From the NCBI RefSeq assembly GCF_051659545.1, contig NZ_JBOFOR010000042.1, forward strand, positions 1 to 21,334: a DNA stretch of 21,334 bases. The letters run 5' to 3'. Below, one piece after another: positions 6,282 through 14,218 of the stretch. Both the position numbers and the translations under genes were made by a program. The DNA comes from JBOFOR01 sp051659545 (lineage in GTDB: Bacteria > Bacillota > Clostridia > Peptostreptococcales > Peptostreptococcaceae). Within the stretch, counting starts at the first letter, position 1. Each line of letters opens with the position of its first letter. Under the pieces are notes generated by a model. It was not told the origin of the DNA and did not search any database. It saw nothing but the letters and a program-made list of their open reading frames with translations.

Positions 6282-7738
6282 TGAAAGAATATAATAGCTT
6301 ATTAATAGATATTTCTAAAAAAGGTAGAAAAGCATACTCACTTCCTAAGCTTGATATAGAAGATATAAAAATAGGGGATATGCTAGATGCTAAGATGCTT
6401 AGAAGTGAAGAATTAAATTTACCAGAGCTAAGTGAACTAGATGTTGTTAGACATTATACTCTATTATCTAGTAAAAACTTTGGTGTAGACACAGGTTTTT
6501 ACCCATTAGGTTCTTGTACTATGAAGTACAATCCTAAAATAAATGAAGATATGGCTTATCTTTCAGATTTTACAGAGATGCATCCTTATCAACCGATTGA
6601 AACTACGCAAGGTTCTCTTGGAATGATGTACGATTTATCAAATATGTTAGCTGAAATTACAGGTATGGATGCAGTAACACTTCAACCATCAGCAGGTTCT
6701 CATGGGGAGCTGCTAGGGCTTATGATGATTAAGGATTATCATAAAAACAGAGGAGAAAACAAAAGAACTAAGGTCATAGTACCTGATTCAGCACATGGAA
6801 CAAACCCAGCAAGTGCTGCTATGGCAGGTTTTAAGGTTGTTCAAATAGAATCAGATAAAAATGGAGCTGTAGATTTAGAAAAATTAAAAGAAGTATTAAA
6901 TGATGAGGTAGCGGCATTAATGCTTACAAATCCAAGTACACTAGGATTGTTTGAAGAAAATATAAAAGAAATCTCAGAAATGGTTCATGAAGCAGGCGGA
7001 CTTTTATATTACGATGGAGCAAACATGAATGCAATTATGGGTATAACTAGACCTGGAGATATGGGGTTTGATGTAGTTCATTTAAATTTACACAAAACAT
7101 TTTCAACTCCACATGGAGGTGGAGGTCCTGGAAGTGGTCCTGTAGGAGTTAAAAAGGAATTAATACCATTCTTACCAGTACCAGTAGTAGAAAAAACTGA
7201 AGAAAATTATACTTTAAACTATGATAAACCACTTTCTATAGGTAAAATTAAGAATTTTTATGGTAATTTTGGAGTAATGTTAAAAGCTTATACTTATATA
7301 TTAACAATGGGAAATGAAGGATTAAAAGAAGCAAGTACAATGGCGGTTTTAAATGCTAACTATATAAAAGAAAATCTAAAAGAATACTATTATTTACCAA
7401 TAGACAGAATATGTAAACATGAATTTGTATTAGGAGGATTATCAAAAGGAGTAAGTGATATTAAAACTATGGATATAGCTAAGAGATTGCTTGACTATGG
7501 ATATCATCCACCTACAATTTACTTCCCTTTGATAATAAGTGAAGCACTTATGATAGAACCAACAGAAAGTGAAAGCTTAGAAACTATAGATGAGTTTATA
7601 GATGCTATGAAAAAAATAGCTCAGGAAGCTAAAGAAGATCCAGATTTACTAAAAACTGCACCACACAATACTCTTATAAAAAGAGTGGATGATGCAAGAT
7701 CAGTAAAAGTTCCTATATTAACTTGGAATCAAAGATAA
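6281..7738 (+). CDS. gcvPB: Glycine dehydrogenase (decarboxylating) subunit 2
   Basis: This is the PLP-binding half of the two-subunit P-protein of the glycine cleavage system. It decarboxylates glycine and passes the aminomethyl group to lipoyl-GcvH, together with the GcvPA part of the upstream fusion. The 485-residue length is normal. Typical segments are FYPLGSCTMKYNPK, QPSAGSHGELLGLM, DSAHGTNPASA and NLHKTFSTPHGGGGPGSGP, with K272 as the PLP-Schiff-base lysine. An open frame extends upstream to 6215, but the ATG at 6281 is chosen because GGAGGA (6269-6274) is correctly placed and the longer version would add a 22-residue overlap with no family counterpart. GcvH and dihydrolipoyl dehydrogenase are not in the window and must be encoded elsewhere if the pathway works. 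Confidence 0.97.
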   Translation: MKEYNSLLIDISKKGRKAYSLPKLDIEDIKIGDMLDAKMLRSEELNLPELSELDVVRHYTLLSSKNFGVDTGFYPLGSCTMKYNPKINEDMAYLSDFTEMHPYQPIETTQGSLGMMYDLSNMLAEITGMDAVTLQPSAGSHGELLGLMMIKDYHKNRGENKRTKVIVPDSAHGTNPASAAMAGFKVVQIESDKNGAVDLEKLKEVLNDEVAALMLTNPSTLGLFEENIKEISEMVHEAGGLLYYDGANMNAIMGITRPGDMGFDVVHLNLHKTFSTPHGGGGPGSGPVGVKKELIPFLPVPVVEKTEENYTLNYDKPLSIGKIKNFYGNFGVMLKAYTYILTMGNEGLKEASTMAVLNANYIKENLKEYYYLPIDRICKHEFVLGGLSKGVSDIKTMDIAKRLLDYGYHPPTIYFPLIISEALMIEPTESESLETIDEFIDAMKKIAQEAKEDPDLLKTAPHNTLIKRVDDARSVKVPILTWNQR

Positions 7739-7760
7739 AATATTAAAGTACAATATAACA

Positions 7761-7794
7761 AAAAAGAGGATAATATCAAGATTATCCTCTTTTT
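7761..7794 (+). terminator. Terminator of the gcv operon
   Basis: AAAAAGAGGATAAT (7761-7774) and ATTATCCTCTTTTT (7781-7794) are perfectly complementary, with a 6-base loop. The A-run upstream may allow it to act on both strands. Confidence 0.92.
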
Positions 7795-7943
7795 GCGAGC
7801 TAAAGTATATTAAATAGTACAATATATATATAGTTATTAATTATTCTCTAAAAAGCACAAAAATATAAAGGGAAAGTGGATTCTTATGTAGAATAAAGCT
7901 TTTTATAGGTATATTATTATAGTGTAAGGAGATGTATAAATTA

Positions 7944-9917
7944 ATGAAAAAGTTATGCAAATTTACAATCACTTCTGTGCTTGTTTTATTTTTTGCATTT
8001 TTTATAAATAACCAGACTAATAGTATTTATGGAATGGATAGTATAAATGAAAAGTTTAATGTACTTGTAATAAACTCCTATCATCAAGGTGATTATTGGG
8101 AGAAGTATATCATTGAAGGATTAGAAAAAACTATAAAAAATGAAAAACATGAAAATAATATAAATTTACACATTGAGTATTTGAATATTGATGAAAGTAA
8201 TAGTAAGGAATATCTAAATTCAGTAAAAAAGATGTTAGAAGTAAAATATCCCAAGGGAACAATCGATGCTATTTATGCAATCGATGATATAGCATATGAA
8301 GTTTTTTTAAAAGAAATAGTTAATAAAAAAAGTGTTTTTTATCATAAGCCTCTTGTATTTAGTAGTGTAAATAAAAAATTGAATATTAGTTCAGAACAAG
8401 AAAAATATACAGTTGGAATGTATAGCATTGATCATAGTTTAGGATTATTTTCATTTATAAGAAATTTAACTCCTGAGGTGAAAAATATTAATGTAATATT
8501 AGATGAATCTAGTTATTGTGATACTGTTAAATATGAAATGGACAAATTATTACGAGTATATCTAGAATCGTATATAAATATAAACTATATAAGAAGTAAC
8601 TATATTGAAGATATAGTTACTAATATAGACAATATGAAAGAGAAGAAGGATACAGTTAACATTATAATGGGAAAGTTTAAAAATAGTGATTTTAATAAAT
8701 ATTTAAAGCCTAAAGAAACAGTAGACATTATAAAAAATCATACTAAAAATCCTATATATACAAATACCCAAATATATTTAAATGCAGGTGTTTTAGGTGG
8801 ATATGTAGAAATAGGACAAGAATTTGGCAAGATAGCAGCAAAAACTTTAATTCAACTTGAAGATGGCAAAAGCATTGTAAATATGGAAAGTGGAGTTCAA
8901 GAAAAGTCAACTGAAGTAGTAGACTATAAAAGTATATATGAGTATAAAATTAACCCATTTAATGTAGGTAATAATGTAGAAGTAATAAATAAAAAACCGT
9001 ATCAAATTCTAATTCCTACTTGGATGAAGGGTGCTTATTTATTAATATTATTTTTAGTAATAATAATACTAAGTCAGTATATAAATATATGTATGAAAAG
9101 CAAAAAGAAAGAAGAAGAAAAAAAATTTTCAAAAGAAAGAGAAAAATTAATGACTGAATTTATAATAAACTTAAGTCATGAATTAAGAACTCCTATAAAT
9201 GTAATTTTAAATACCAGCAAAATAATGGAATTAAATATTAATAAAAATAACATTAACAAAGAAGATATGGTAGATAAATTACAAAATATTAATCAAAATT
9301 CTTACAGATTATTAAAAATTGCTAACAACATTATAGACCTTACAAAAATAAAAGATGGTATGTTAGAGTTGAATATAGAAAACTGTAATATAGTAAGTAT
9401 AGTAGAAGAAATATTTATATCTTCCATACATGTAGGTAAAAAGAAAAAAATTAAAATGATATTTGATACGGATGTAGAGGAAATAATAACAGCAATAGAT
9501 ATTTTCCAAATACAAAGAGTAGTATTAAATCTTTTATCAAATGCAATTAAGTTTACAAATGAAGGTGGATTAGTATTATTGAGTATTAAAAAAGAAGAAA
9601 AAGAAAATGTAGTTATTGAAGTTAGCGATACAGGTATAGGTATACCAAAGGAAAAGCTAAACTGTATATTTGATAGTTTTTATCAAGTTGACAATTCTCT
9701 TACTAGAAAAAATGAAGGAAGTGGAATTGGACTTTGTATATCAAAGGATATAATAGAAGTACATAATGGAAGAATCGAAGTTAAGAGCGAAGAAAATAGA
9801 GGTTCTATTTTTAGAGTATATATTCCAATAAAAACAATAGAAGAAAACTGGGAACTTGATAAGCTAAAGATAATTAAAACTGGAAAAATTGTGGACTTAG
9901 AAATGTCAGATATATAG
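7944..9917 (+). CDS. Sensor histidine kinase with extracellular substrate-binding-like domain, orphan
   Basis: The 657-residue protein starts with a basic-hydrophobic leader (MKKLCKFTITSVLVLFFAFF), which is a signal peptide or first membrane anchor. Residues about 36-345 form an extracellular domain resembling ABC-transporter substrate-binding proteins (NVLVINSYHQGDYW at 39-52). One membrane segment follows at about 363-381, then a short charged coil. The kinase core has H-box NLSHELRTPIN with His412, N533 in LLSNAIKF, DTGIGIP (562-568) and GSGIGLCIS (592-600). The C-terminal tail ends GKIVDLEMSDI, resembling the tail of the kinase at 1777. An ATG at 7932 is also in frame but abuts AAGGAG (7926-7931) with no spacing. 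The ATG at 7944, 12 bases after it and giving the usual MKK leader, is preferred. No response regulator is adjacent. The ligand is unknown. Confidence 0.88.
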   Translation: MKKLCKFTITSVLVLFFAFFINNQTNSIYGMDSINEKFNVLVINSYHQGDYWEKYIIEGLEKTIKNEKHENNINLHIEYLNIDESNSKEYLNSVKKMLEVKYPKGTIDAIYAIDDIAYEVFLKEIVNKKSVFYHKPLVFSSVNKKLNISSEQEKYTVGMYSIDHSLGLFSFIRNLTPEVKNINVILDESSYCDTVKYEMDKLLRVYLESYININYIRSNYIEDIVTNIDNMKEKKDTVNIIMGKFKNSDFNKYLKPKETVDIIKNHTKNPIYTNTQIYLNAGVLGGYVEIGQEFGKIAAKTLIQLEDGKSIVNMESGVQEKSTEVVDYKSIYEYKINPFNVGNNVEVINKKPYQILIPTWMKGAYLLILFLVIIILSQYINICMKSKKKEEEKKFSKEREKLMTEFIINLSHELRTPINVILNTSKIMELNINKNNINKEDMVDKLQNINQNSYRLLKIANNIIDLTKIKDGMLELNIENCNIVSIVEEIFISSIHVGKKKKIKMIFDTDVEEIITAIDIFQIQRVVLNLLSNAIKFTNEGGLVLLSIKKEEKENVVIEVSDTGIGIPKEKLNCIFDSFYQVDNSLTRKNEGSGIGLCISKDIIEVHNGRIEVKSEENRGSIFRVYIPIKTIEENWELDKLKIIKTGKIVDLEMSDI

Positions 9918-9956
9918 CAGTAGTGACTATTTAAAAATTAAATAGTATAAAAATAT

Positions 9957-9986
9957 AAAAAAGAAGGAAAATTTCCTTCTTTTTTT
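9957..9986 (+). terminator. Terminator after the extracellular-sensor kinase
   Basis: AAAAAAGAAGG (9957-9967) pairs with CCTTCTTTTTT (9975-9985) around a 7-base loop, ending in the T-run. It lies 40 bases after the stop codon. Confidence 0.85.
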
Positions 9987-10003
9987 ATATACAAATACAA
10001 AAT

Positions 10004-10050
10004 AAAAATACATAAAGTAAAAAATACATAAAAATTAAAAAATACATAAA
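10004..10050 (+). repeat. Three direct copies of a 13-bp AT-rich repeat
   Basis: AAAAATACATAAA occurs exactly at 10004-10016, 10020-10032 and 10038-10050, with start-to-start distances of 16 and 18 bases. Related imperfect copies flank them. They lie about 120-165 bases upstream of the OPT transporter start. They could be binding sites for a regulator or simple low-complexity drift in AT-rich DNA. Confidence 0.6.
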
Positions 10051-10120
10051 ATACAATAAATATATAAAATGGAAAATTTTATTTAACTTAAATTTAACAT
10101 AACAAAATAGAAAATAAGAT

Positions 10121-10126
10121 TATAAT
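10121..10126 (+). promoter_or_regulatory. Candidate -10 element of the OPT transporter gene
   Basis: A perfect TATAAT stands 43 bases before the start codon. No good -35 element is found at 16-18 bases (TTAACA at 10094-10099 would need 21 bases), so this promoter may need an activator or may be a chance match. Confidence 0.4.
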
Positions 10127-10168
10127 AGGATGTAGTAAGAAACAAATGAAACAAGGGGGCACAAAAAA

Positions 10169-12103
10169 ATGAGTAAACAAGAAAACAAAAAACTGCCTAA
10201 AGAAGCATATGGTGGAGTAGCTGGTAAAGACTACGTTCCATACATAACAGGTAAGTCAAACACAGGTGGAAACGCAGCAGTACTGATAATAGGTCTAGTG
10301 CTAGCAGCAGTCTTTGCAGCATCAACAGCATACTCAGGTATGAAAGCAGGTCTTACAGTAGCAGCAGGTATACCTGGAGCTATAATAGGATCAGCACTTG
10401 TAGGTGTATTTGCTAAAGAAAAAGGTATATTAGGGAAAAATATTATACAAGGTATGGCAAGTGGTGGAGAATCAGTTGCAAGTGGTCTTATATTTGTATT
10501 ACCTTCAGTTATCCTAATAGGAAGTCAAGTTACTTTCGTAGAAGGTTTAGCTGTAGGTATTGGTGGGGTATTATTTGGAATAGGATGTACAGCATTAGTT
10601 CATAATTATTTAATAGTTGAAGAACATGGAAAACTTATGTATCCAGAAGCTATGGCAATATCAGAAACATTAGTAGCTTCAGAAGCTGGAGGAGACTCTA
10701 TAAAATACATGGGTATTGGATTTGGAATAAGTGGTGTGCTTACTTTAATATCAAGTTCATTCTTAAACGTAACTAACAACGTTATAAGTTATGTAAGTAA
10801 CTCATTCTATAAGTGGAAGTTCCAAGTAGAAGTAAATCCTCTTCTTTTAGGGATAGGGTTTATAGTAGGTCTTGAAATATCATTAACTATGTTTGCAGGA
10901 TCTCTATTAGCTAACTTTGGTATAATGCCTTTAATAGGATACTTTGCTGAAATGGCTAAAGATGGAATAATGGTATGGAATAATCCTTCAATGCCAATTA
11001 ACCAAATGGATGTAAATGTTATAGGAAGCAGTTATGTAAAATACATAGGTGCAGGAATGATGCTTTGTGGTGGTATAATAGGGGCTATCAAATTAATACC
11101 AACAATAATAGCATCAGTAAAAGAAACTCTTAATGCAAAATCAAGTGTTTCTGGAAACGAAGATGGTAAATCTTTTCAAAATGTAATATTATTAGGTGGA
11201 ATAATATTAGGATTCGTAGGAGCATTCATAATATCAGGAAACGTTGTAATGGCAATAGTAGGAGCAATATTATCATTGGTATTATCTTTATTATTTGTAA
11301 TAGTTGCAGGTCGTCTTACAGGTACAATAGGAACATCAAACCTTCCAGTATCAGGTATGACAATAGCATCTTTAGTTATAGTAACATTAGTATTTGTTAT
11401 AATGGGATGGACTACTAAAGGCGACAATAGGTCATTACTATTATTTGGTTCATTTATAGTAGTTTCTATAGCTATGGCTGGAGGATACAGTCAATCTCAA
11501 AAAGTAACTTACGTAATGGGTGGTAGTAAAAATGAAATGCAAAAATACTTCACTTTAGCAAGTATAGTAGGGGTAGTAGTTGTTACAGGAACAATATTAT
11601 TACTTGCAGATCAACTTGCTGTAACTGGTGAAGGAGCAGCGTTTGCTTTACCACAAGCTAACTTAATGTCAACATTAACTTCAGGTATAATGTCTGGTGA
11701 ATTACCATGGGTTATGATAATAGTGGGTGTATTTATGGCGCTAGTATTATACTTCTTAAATTTACCAATAATGACTATAGCTATAGGATTCTACTTACCA
11801 ATAGCTACAACTTCAATAATATTAGTTGGAGCATTAATACGTGTGTTTGTTGAAAAAACATCTAAGAAGGAAGAAGAAAAAGAAACTAAAGTTTCAAATG
11901 GTATAAGTTTATCATCAGGACTTGTTGCAGGTGGATCAATAGTAGGACTATTAGGTATAATATTCCAAGTATCTGGAATTATAACAGTAGGTACTCCAGC
12001 TGGATTTGCAGCAGGAAATGGAATGGCTATAATCTTATTAGTAGCTTTAGCAGTTCTAGTTGCTATACCAATTGCTTTCGCTAAGGCTAAGCATAATGAC
12101 TAA
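10169..12103 (+). CDS. OPT family oligopeptide transporter
   Basis: This 644-residue integral membrane protein has about 14-15 hydrophobic segments from residue 37 to the C-terminus. Family features are the first membrane segment leading into AYSGMKAGLTVAAGIPGAII, and MYPEAMAISETLVASEAGG in the second block. The bacterial OPT/YSL family imports small peptides, in some members metal chelates, using the proton gradient. The actual substrate here is unknown. The N-terminus (MSKQENKKLPKEAYGG) is hydrophilic and cytoplasmic. A short charged loop (KTSKKEEEKETK) lies between late membrane segments. The start is supported by AAGGGGG (10153-10159). Its last 8 bases overlap the next gene, implying translational coupling. 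Confidence 0.93.
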   Translation: MSKQENKKLPKEAYGGVAGKDYVPYITGKSNTGGNAAVLIIGLVLAAVFAASTAYSGMKAGLTVAAGIPGAIIGSALVGVFAKEKGILGKNIIQGMASGGESVASGLIFVLPSVILIGSQVTFVEGLAVGIGGVLFGIGCTALVHNYLIVEEHGKLMYPEAMAISETLVASEAGGDSIKYMGIGFGISGVLTLISSSFLNVTNNVISYVSNSFYKWKFQVEVNPLLLGIGFIVGLEISLTMFAGSLLANFGIMPLIGYFAEMAKDGIMVWNNPSMPINQMDVNVIGSSYVKYIGAGMMLCGGIIGAIKLIPTIIASVKETLNAKSSVSGNEDGKSFQNVILLGGIILGFVGAFIISGNVVMAIVGAILSLVLSLLFVIVAGRLTGTIGTSNLPVSGMTIASLVIVTLVFVIMGWTTKGDNRSLLLFGSFIVVSIAMAGGYSQSQKVTYVMGGSKNEMQKYFTLASIVGVVVVTGTILLLADQLAVTGEGAAFALPQANLMSTLTSGIMSGELPWVMIIVGVFMALVLYFLNLPIMTIAIGFYLPIATTSIILVGALIRVFVEKTSKKEEEKETKVSNGISLSSGLVAGGSIVGLLGIIFQVSGIITVGTPAGFAAGNGMAIILLVALAVLVAIPIAFAKAKHND

Positions 12104-12437
12104 TAGTGAAATATTAGGTTCTGTATTTCAAAAAAGTGAAAATCTAAAATACGACGTAAGTAGTAATGGAACAGTAACTATATCTGAAGAACAGAATCAT
12201 TGGGTACAAAATTTTTTAAGAAAAATAAAATTTAAGATTCCTACTTATAAAAATATTGAACTAGATGAATACGGTAGTTATGTGTTTTTACAAATTGATG
12301 GTAAGAAAAATATTGAAGAAATTGGTAAATATTTAGAAATACAATTTGGAAATAGTATTAATCCTCTTTATGAAAGGTTAATAATATTTTTAAATCATAT
12401 TGAAGTGAATTGTAAATACATTGAAAAAATAAATTAA
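12096..12437 (+). CDS. PqqD-like small protein coupled to the OPT transporter
   Basis: This 113-residue soluble protein has a PqqD-type core at about residues 52-105: a short beta segment (IELDEYGSYVFLQIDGKK), then helices (NIEEIGKYLEIQF, NPLYERLIIFLNHIE). PqqD-family domains bind leader peptides of ribosomally made peptides and present them to radical SAM enzymes. No such enzyme or precursor peptide is in the window, so that role is not shown here. The ATG at 12096 lies 8 bases inside the OPT gene. An upstream in-frame start at 12060 lies in the transporter sequence and is less likely. AAGG (12083-12086) is a weak ribosome binding site, consistent with coupling to the transporter. The context suggests a partner in peptide uptake or handling. 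Confidence 0.75.
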   Translation: MTNSEILGSVFQKSENLKYDVSSNGTVTISEEQNHWVQNFLRKIKFKIPTYKNIELDEYGSYVFLQIDGKKNIEEIGKYLEIQFGNSINPLYERLIIFLNHIEVNCKYIEKIN

Positions 12438-12449
12438 TAAATATAGATA

Positions 12450-12477
12450 TAGAGAGCTGAAATGCTCTCTATTTTTT
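12450..12477 (+). terminator. Terminator after the OPT-PqqD operon
   Basis: TAGAGAGC (12450-12457) pairs with GCTCTCTA (12464-12471) around a 6-base loop, followed by six T. It is close to the stop codon. Confidence 0.92.
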
Positions 12478-12494
12478 ATTAAAAATGTAAAACA

Positions 12495-12523
12495 TTGATA
12501 AAATATGAAATTAATGCTACACT
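12495..12523 (+). promoter_or_regulatory. Promoter of the transaldolase gene
   Basis: TTGATA (12495-12500) and TACACT (12518-12523) are 17 bases apart, and the -10 has the extended TGC element (12515-12517). This position shows that the long open frame beginning at 12495 is not the true start of the gene. Confidence 0.6.
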
Positions 12524-12584
12524 ATTTTATACACTTAATAAAAATACAAACCAAATATTTTATAAGGTATTAAGGAGAAAATGT

Positions 12585-13223
12585 ATGAAAATATTTATAG
12601 ATACTGCAAATGTAGATGAAATAAGAGAAGCAGCAACTTGGGGAATCTTAGATGGAGTAACAACAAACCCATCATTAATAGCAAAAGAAGGAAGAGATTT
12701 AAAAGAAGTAATAAATGAAATATGTGAAATAGTAGATGGACCAATAAGTGCAGAAGTAATAAGCTTAGAAGCTGATAAAATGGTGGAAGAAGCTTTAGAA
12801 TTAGTTAAATTACATAAAAATATAGTAATAAAATTACCTATGTGTATAGATGGATTAAAAGCAGTTAGCGTATTATCTAAAAAAGGAATAAAAACTAACG
12901 TAACTTTAATCTTCTCTTCACAACAAGCGTTACTTGCAGCAAAGGCTGGAGCAACATATGTTAGTCCATTTGTTGGAAGATTAGATGATATAGGTATGGT
13001 TGGAACTAATTTAATAGAAGAAGTTTCATCAATATTTAAAATTCATAACATAAAAACAGAAATAATATCTGCAAGTGTGAGAAACCCAATACATGCATCA
13101 GAATGTGCATTAGCGGGTTCAGATATAGCTACAATACCATTTGGTGTATTAAAGCAAATGACTAAGCATCCTTTAACTGATATAGGGATAGAAAAGTTTT
13201 TAGCTGATTATAAAAATATGTAA
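12585..13223 (+). CDS. Transaldolase, TalC/fructose-6-phosphate aldolase type
   Basis: This 212-residue protein is of the small transaldolase group (TalC/FSA, typically about 212-220 residues). It forms a class I aldolase TIM barrel that moves dihydroxyacetone units in the pentose phosphate pathway, or cleaves fructose 6-phosphate. Visible motifs are FIDTANVDEIREA (4-16), DGVTTNPSLIAKEG (23-36) and IVIKLPM with the Schiff-base Lys83. TNVTLIFS, YVSPFVGRLDD and IISASVRNP follow. The start at 12585 is chosen because AAGGAG (12572-12577) precedes it by 7 bases and the protein then begins exactly where the family does. The upstream 30-codon extension lies over the promoter. It is a single-gene unit with its own promoter and terminator. 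Transaldolase versus aldolase activity cannot be decided by reading. Confidence 0.95.
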   Translation: MKIFIDTANVDEIREAATWGILDGVTTNPSLIAKEGRDLKEVINEICEIVDGPISAEVISLEADKMVEEALELVKLHKNIVIKLPMCIDGLKAVSVLSKKGIKTNVTLIFSSQQALLAAKAGATYVSPFVGRLDDIGMVGTNLIEEVSSIFKIHNIKTEIISASVRNPIHASECALAGSDIATIPFGVLKQMTKHPLTDIGIEKFLADYKNM

Positions 13224-13229
13224 TAAAAT

Positions 13230-13275
13230 AAGACTAATGCCTTAAAATAGATTAAAGGTATTAGTCTTTATTTAT
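13230..13275 (+). terminator. Terminator after the transaldolase gene
   Basis: AAGACTAATGCCTT (13230-13243) pairs with AAGGTATTAGTCTT (13255-13268), 14 bp with one G-U, around an 11-base loop. An interrupted T-rich tract follows (TTTATTTA). Confidence 0.88.
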
Positions 13276-13281
13276 ATATAG

Positions 13282-13328
13282 AGTCTGTAAATTATTATTA
13301 AGTAAGATAATAATTTACAGACTTTTTA
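13282..13328 (+). terminator. Second tandem hairpin terminator
   Basis: A perfect 17-bp stem, 13282-13298 with 13307-13323 and an 8-base loop, ends in TTTTT. It stands only 13 bases after the first hairpin's T-tract, with no gene between. It may be a back-up terminator that insulates the ABC-transporter operon downstream. Confidence 0.8.
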
Positions 13329-13350
13329 AATATAAAATAAAAATTGTTAT

Positions 13351-13382
13351 TTACATTACAAAAACGTAAGGAAGATGTAAGG
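13351..13382 (+). promoter_or_regulatory. Candidate operator region of the ABC-transporter operon
   Basis: Several short symmetric elements are packed here: TTACA at 13351 and 13356, inverted CGTAA (13365-13369), and two direct copies of GTAAGG (13366-13371 and 13377-13382) 11 bases apart. TTACA-N4-CGTAA is one base off the TNACA-N4-TGTAA box described for BceR-type regulators. The 11-base direct repeats would suit an OmpR-class regulator. ATTACA at 13355-13360 is also one half of the BlaI operator seen at 16389. A weak -10 (TAAAAT, 13414-13419) lacks a good -35. Confidence 0.35.
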
Positions 13383-13453
13383 TAATTAAATATGTAAAAA
13401 GATTTAATCAGGGTAAAATACATACATAAGATAAAACATGGAGGAAATAAAAT

Positions 13454-14218
13454 ATGAAAAACATACTAAATGTAGATAAAATAGAAAAATACTATGGAAA
13501 TAAGGATAACGTAACAAAAGCTATAGATAACATAAGTTTTAGAGTTGATGAGGGCGAATTTGTAGGTATAATGGGACCTAGTGGTAGTGGTAAGACAACA
13601 TTACTTAATTGTATATCGACAATAGATAGCGTATCTACTGGAAAGATAATAATAAATAATGAAGATATTACAAAATTAAAATCGAAGAGACTAGATAAGT
13701 TTAGACAAAATGAATTAGGATTTATATTCCAAGACTTTAACTTATTGGATACATTAACAGCATATGAAAATATAGCATTAGCTTTAACAATAAAGGGAGA
13801 AGATACATCTCAAATAGATGCAAAAGTAAAAGAAGTTGCAAAATACCTTGAGATAGGACAAGTATTAAACAAATACCCTTACCAAATGTCAGGAGGACAA
13901 AAACAAAGGGTAGCATCAGCAAGAGCAATAGTAACAAATCCATCGTTAGTATTAGCTGATGAGCCAACAGGGGCTTTAGACTCTAAATCATCAAGATTAT
14001 TACTTGAGAGATTTGAAAGTTTAAATCAAGAACTAAAAGCTACAATATTAATGGTTACTCATGATGCATTTACAGCAAGTTATGCTCATAGAATATTATT
14101 TATCAAAGATGGAAAGATATTCACAGAATTAGTAAGAGGAAATGACACTAGAAAAGAATTCTTTAATAGAATTATGGAAGTCGTAATTTTACTTGGAGGA
14201 GATGACAATGTATTCTAA
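13454..14218 (+). CDS. ABC transporter ATP-binding protein, BceA-like
   Basis: This 254-residue ATPase carries all nucleotide-binding motifs: Walker A GPSGSGKTT (41-49), Q-loop Q93 in FIFQDFNLLDTLTAYEN, signature SGGQKQR (146-152), Walker B LVLADEP with Glu170, the D-loop at 174-177 (ALDS), and His203 in MVTHD. The Q-loop wording and the adjoining FtsX-type permease with a large extracellular domain place it in the BceA/peptide-antibiotic export group. These transporters remove antimicrobial peptides such as bacitracin or lantibiotics from their lipid targets and also serve as flux sensors. GGAGGA (13440-13445) precedes the ATG by 8 bases. It overlaps the permease gene by 11 bases. The drug is unknown, and no two-component system is adjacent. 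Confidence 0.95.
   Translation: MKNILNVDKIEKYYGNKDNVTKAIDNISFRVDEGEFVGIMGPSGSGKTTLLNCISTIDSVSTGKIIINNEDITKLKSKRLDKFRQNELGFIFQDFNLLDTLTAYENIALALTIKGEDTSQIDAKVKEVAKYLEIGQVLNKYPYQMSGGQKQRVASARAIVTNPSLVLADEPTGALDSKSSRLLLERFESLNQELKATILMVTHDAFTASYAHRILFIKDGKIFTELVRGNDTRKEFFNRIMEVVILLGGDDNVF

Noticed and set aside
10060..10090. CodY-like site before the OPT gene
   Set aside because: Only one half of the AATTTTCWGAAAATT motif is matched, which is expected by chance in this AT-rich DNA.
12495..12584. N-terminal extension of the transaldolase frame
   Set aside because: It lies over the TTGATA/TACACT promoter and lacks a ribosome binding site; the family N-terminus begins at 12585.
14193..14207. TTG start for the permease
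   Set aside because: The ribosome binding site for ATG 14208 lies in these codons.
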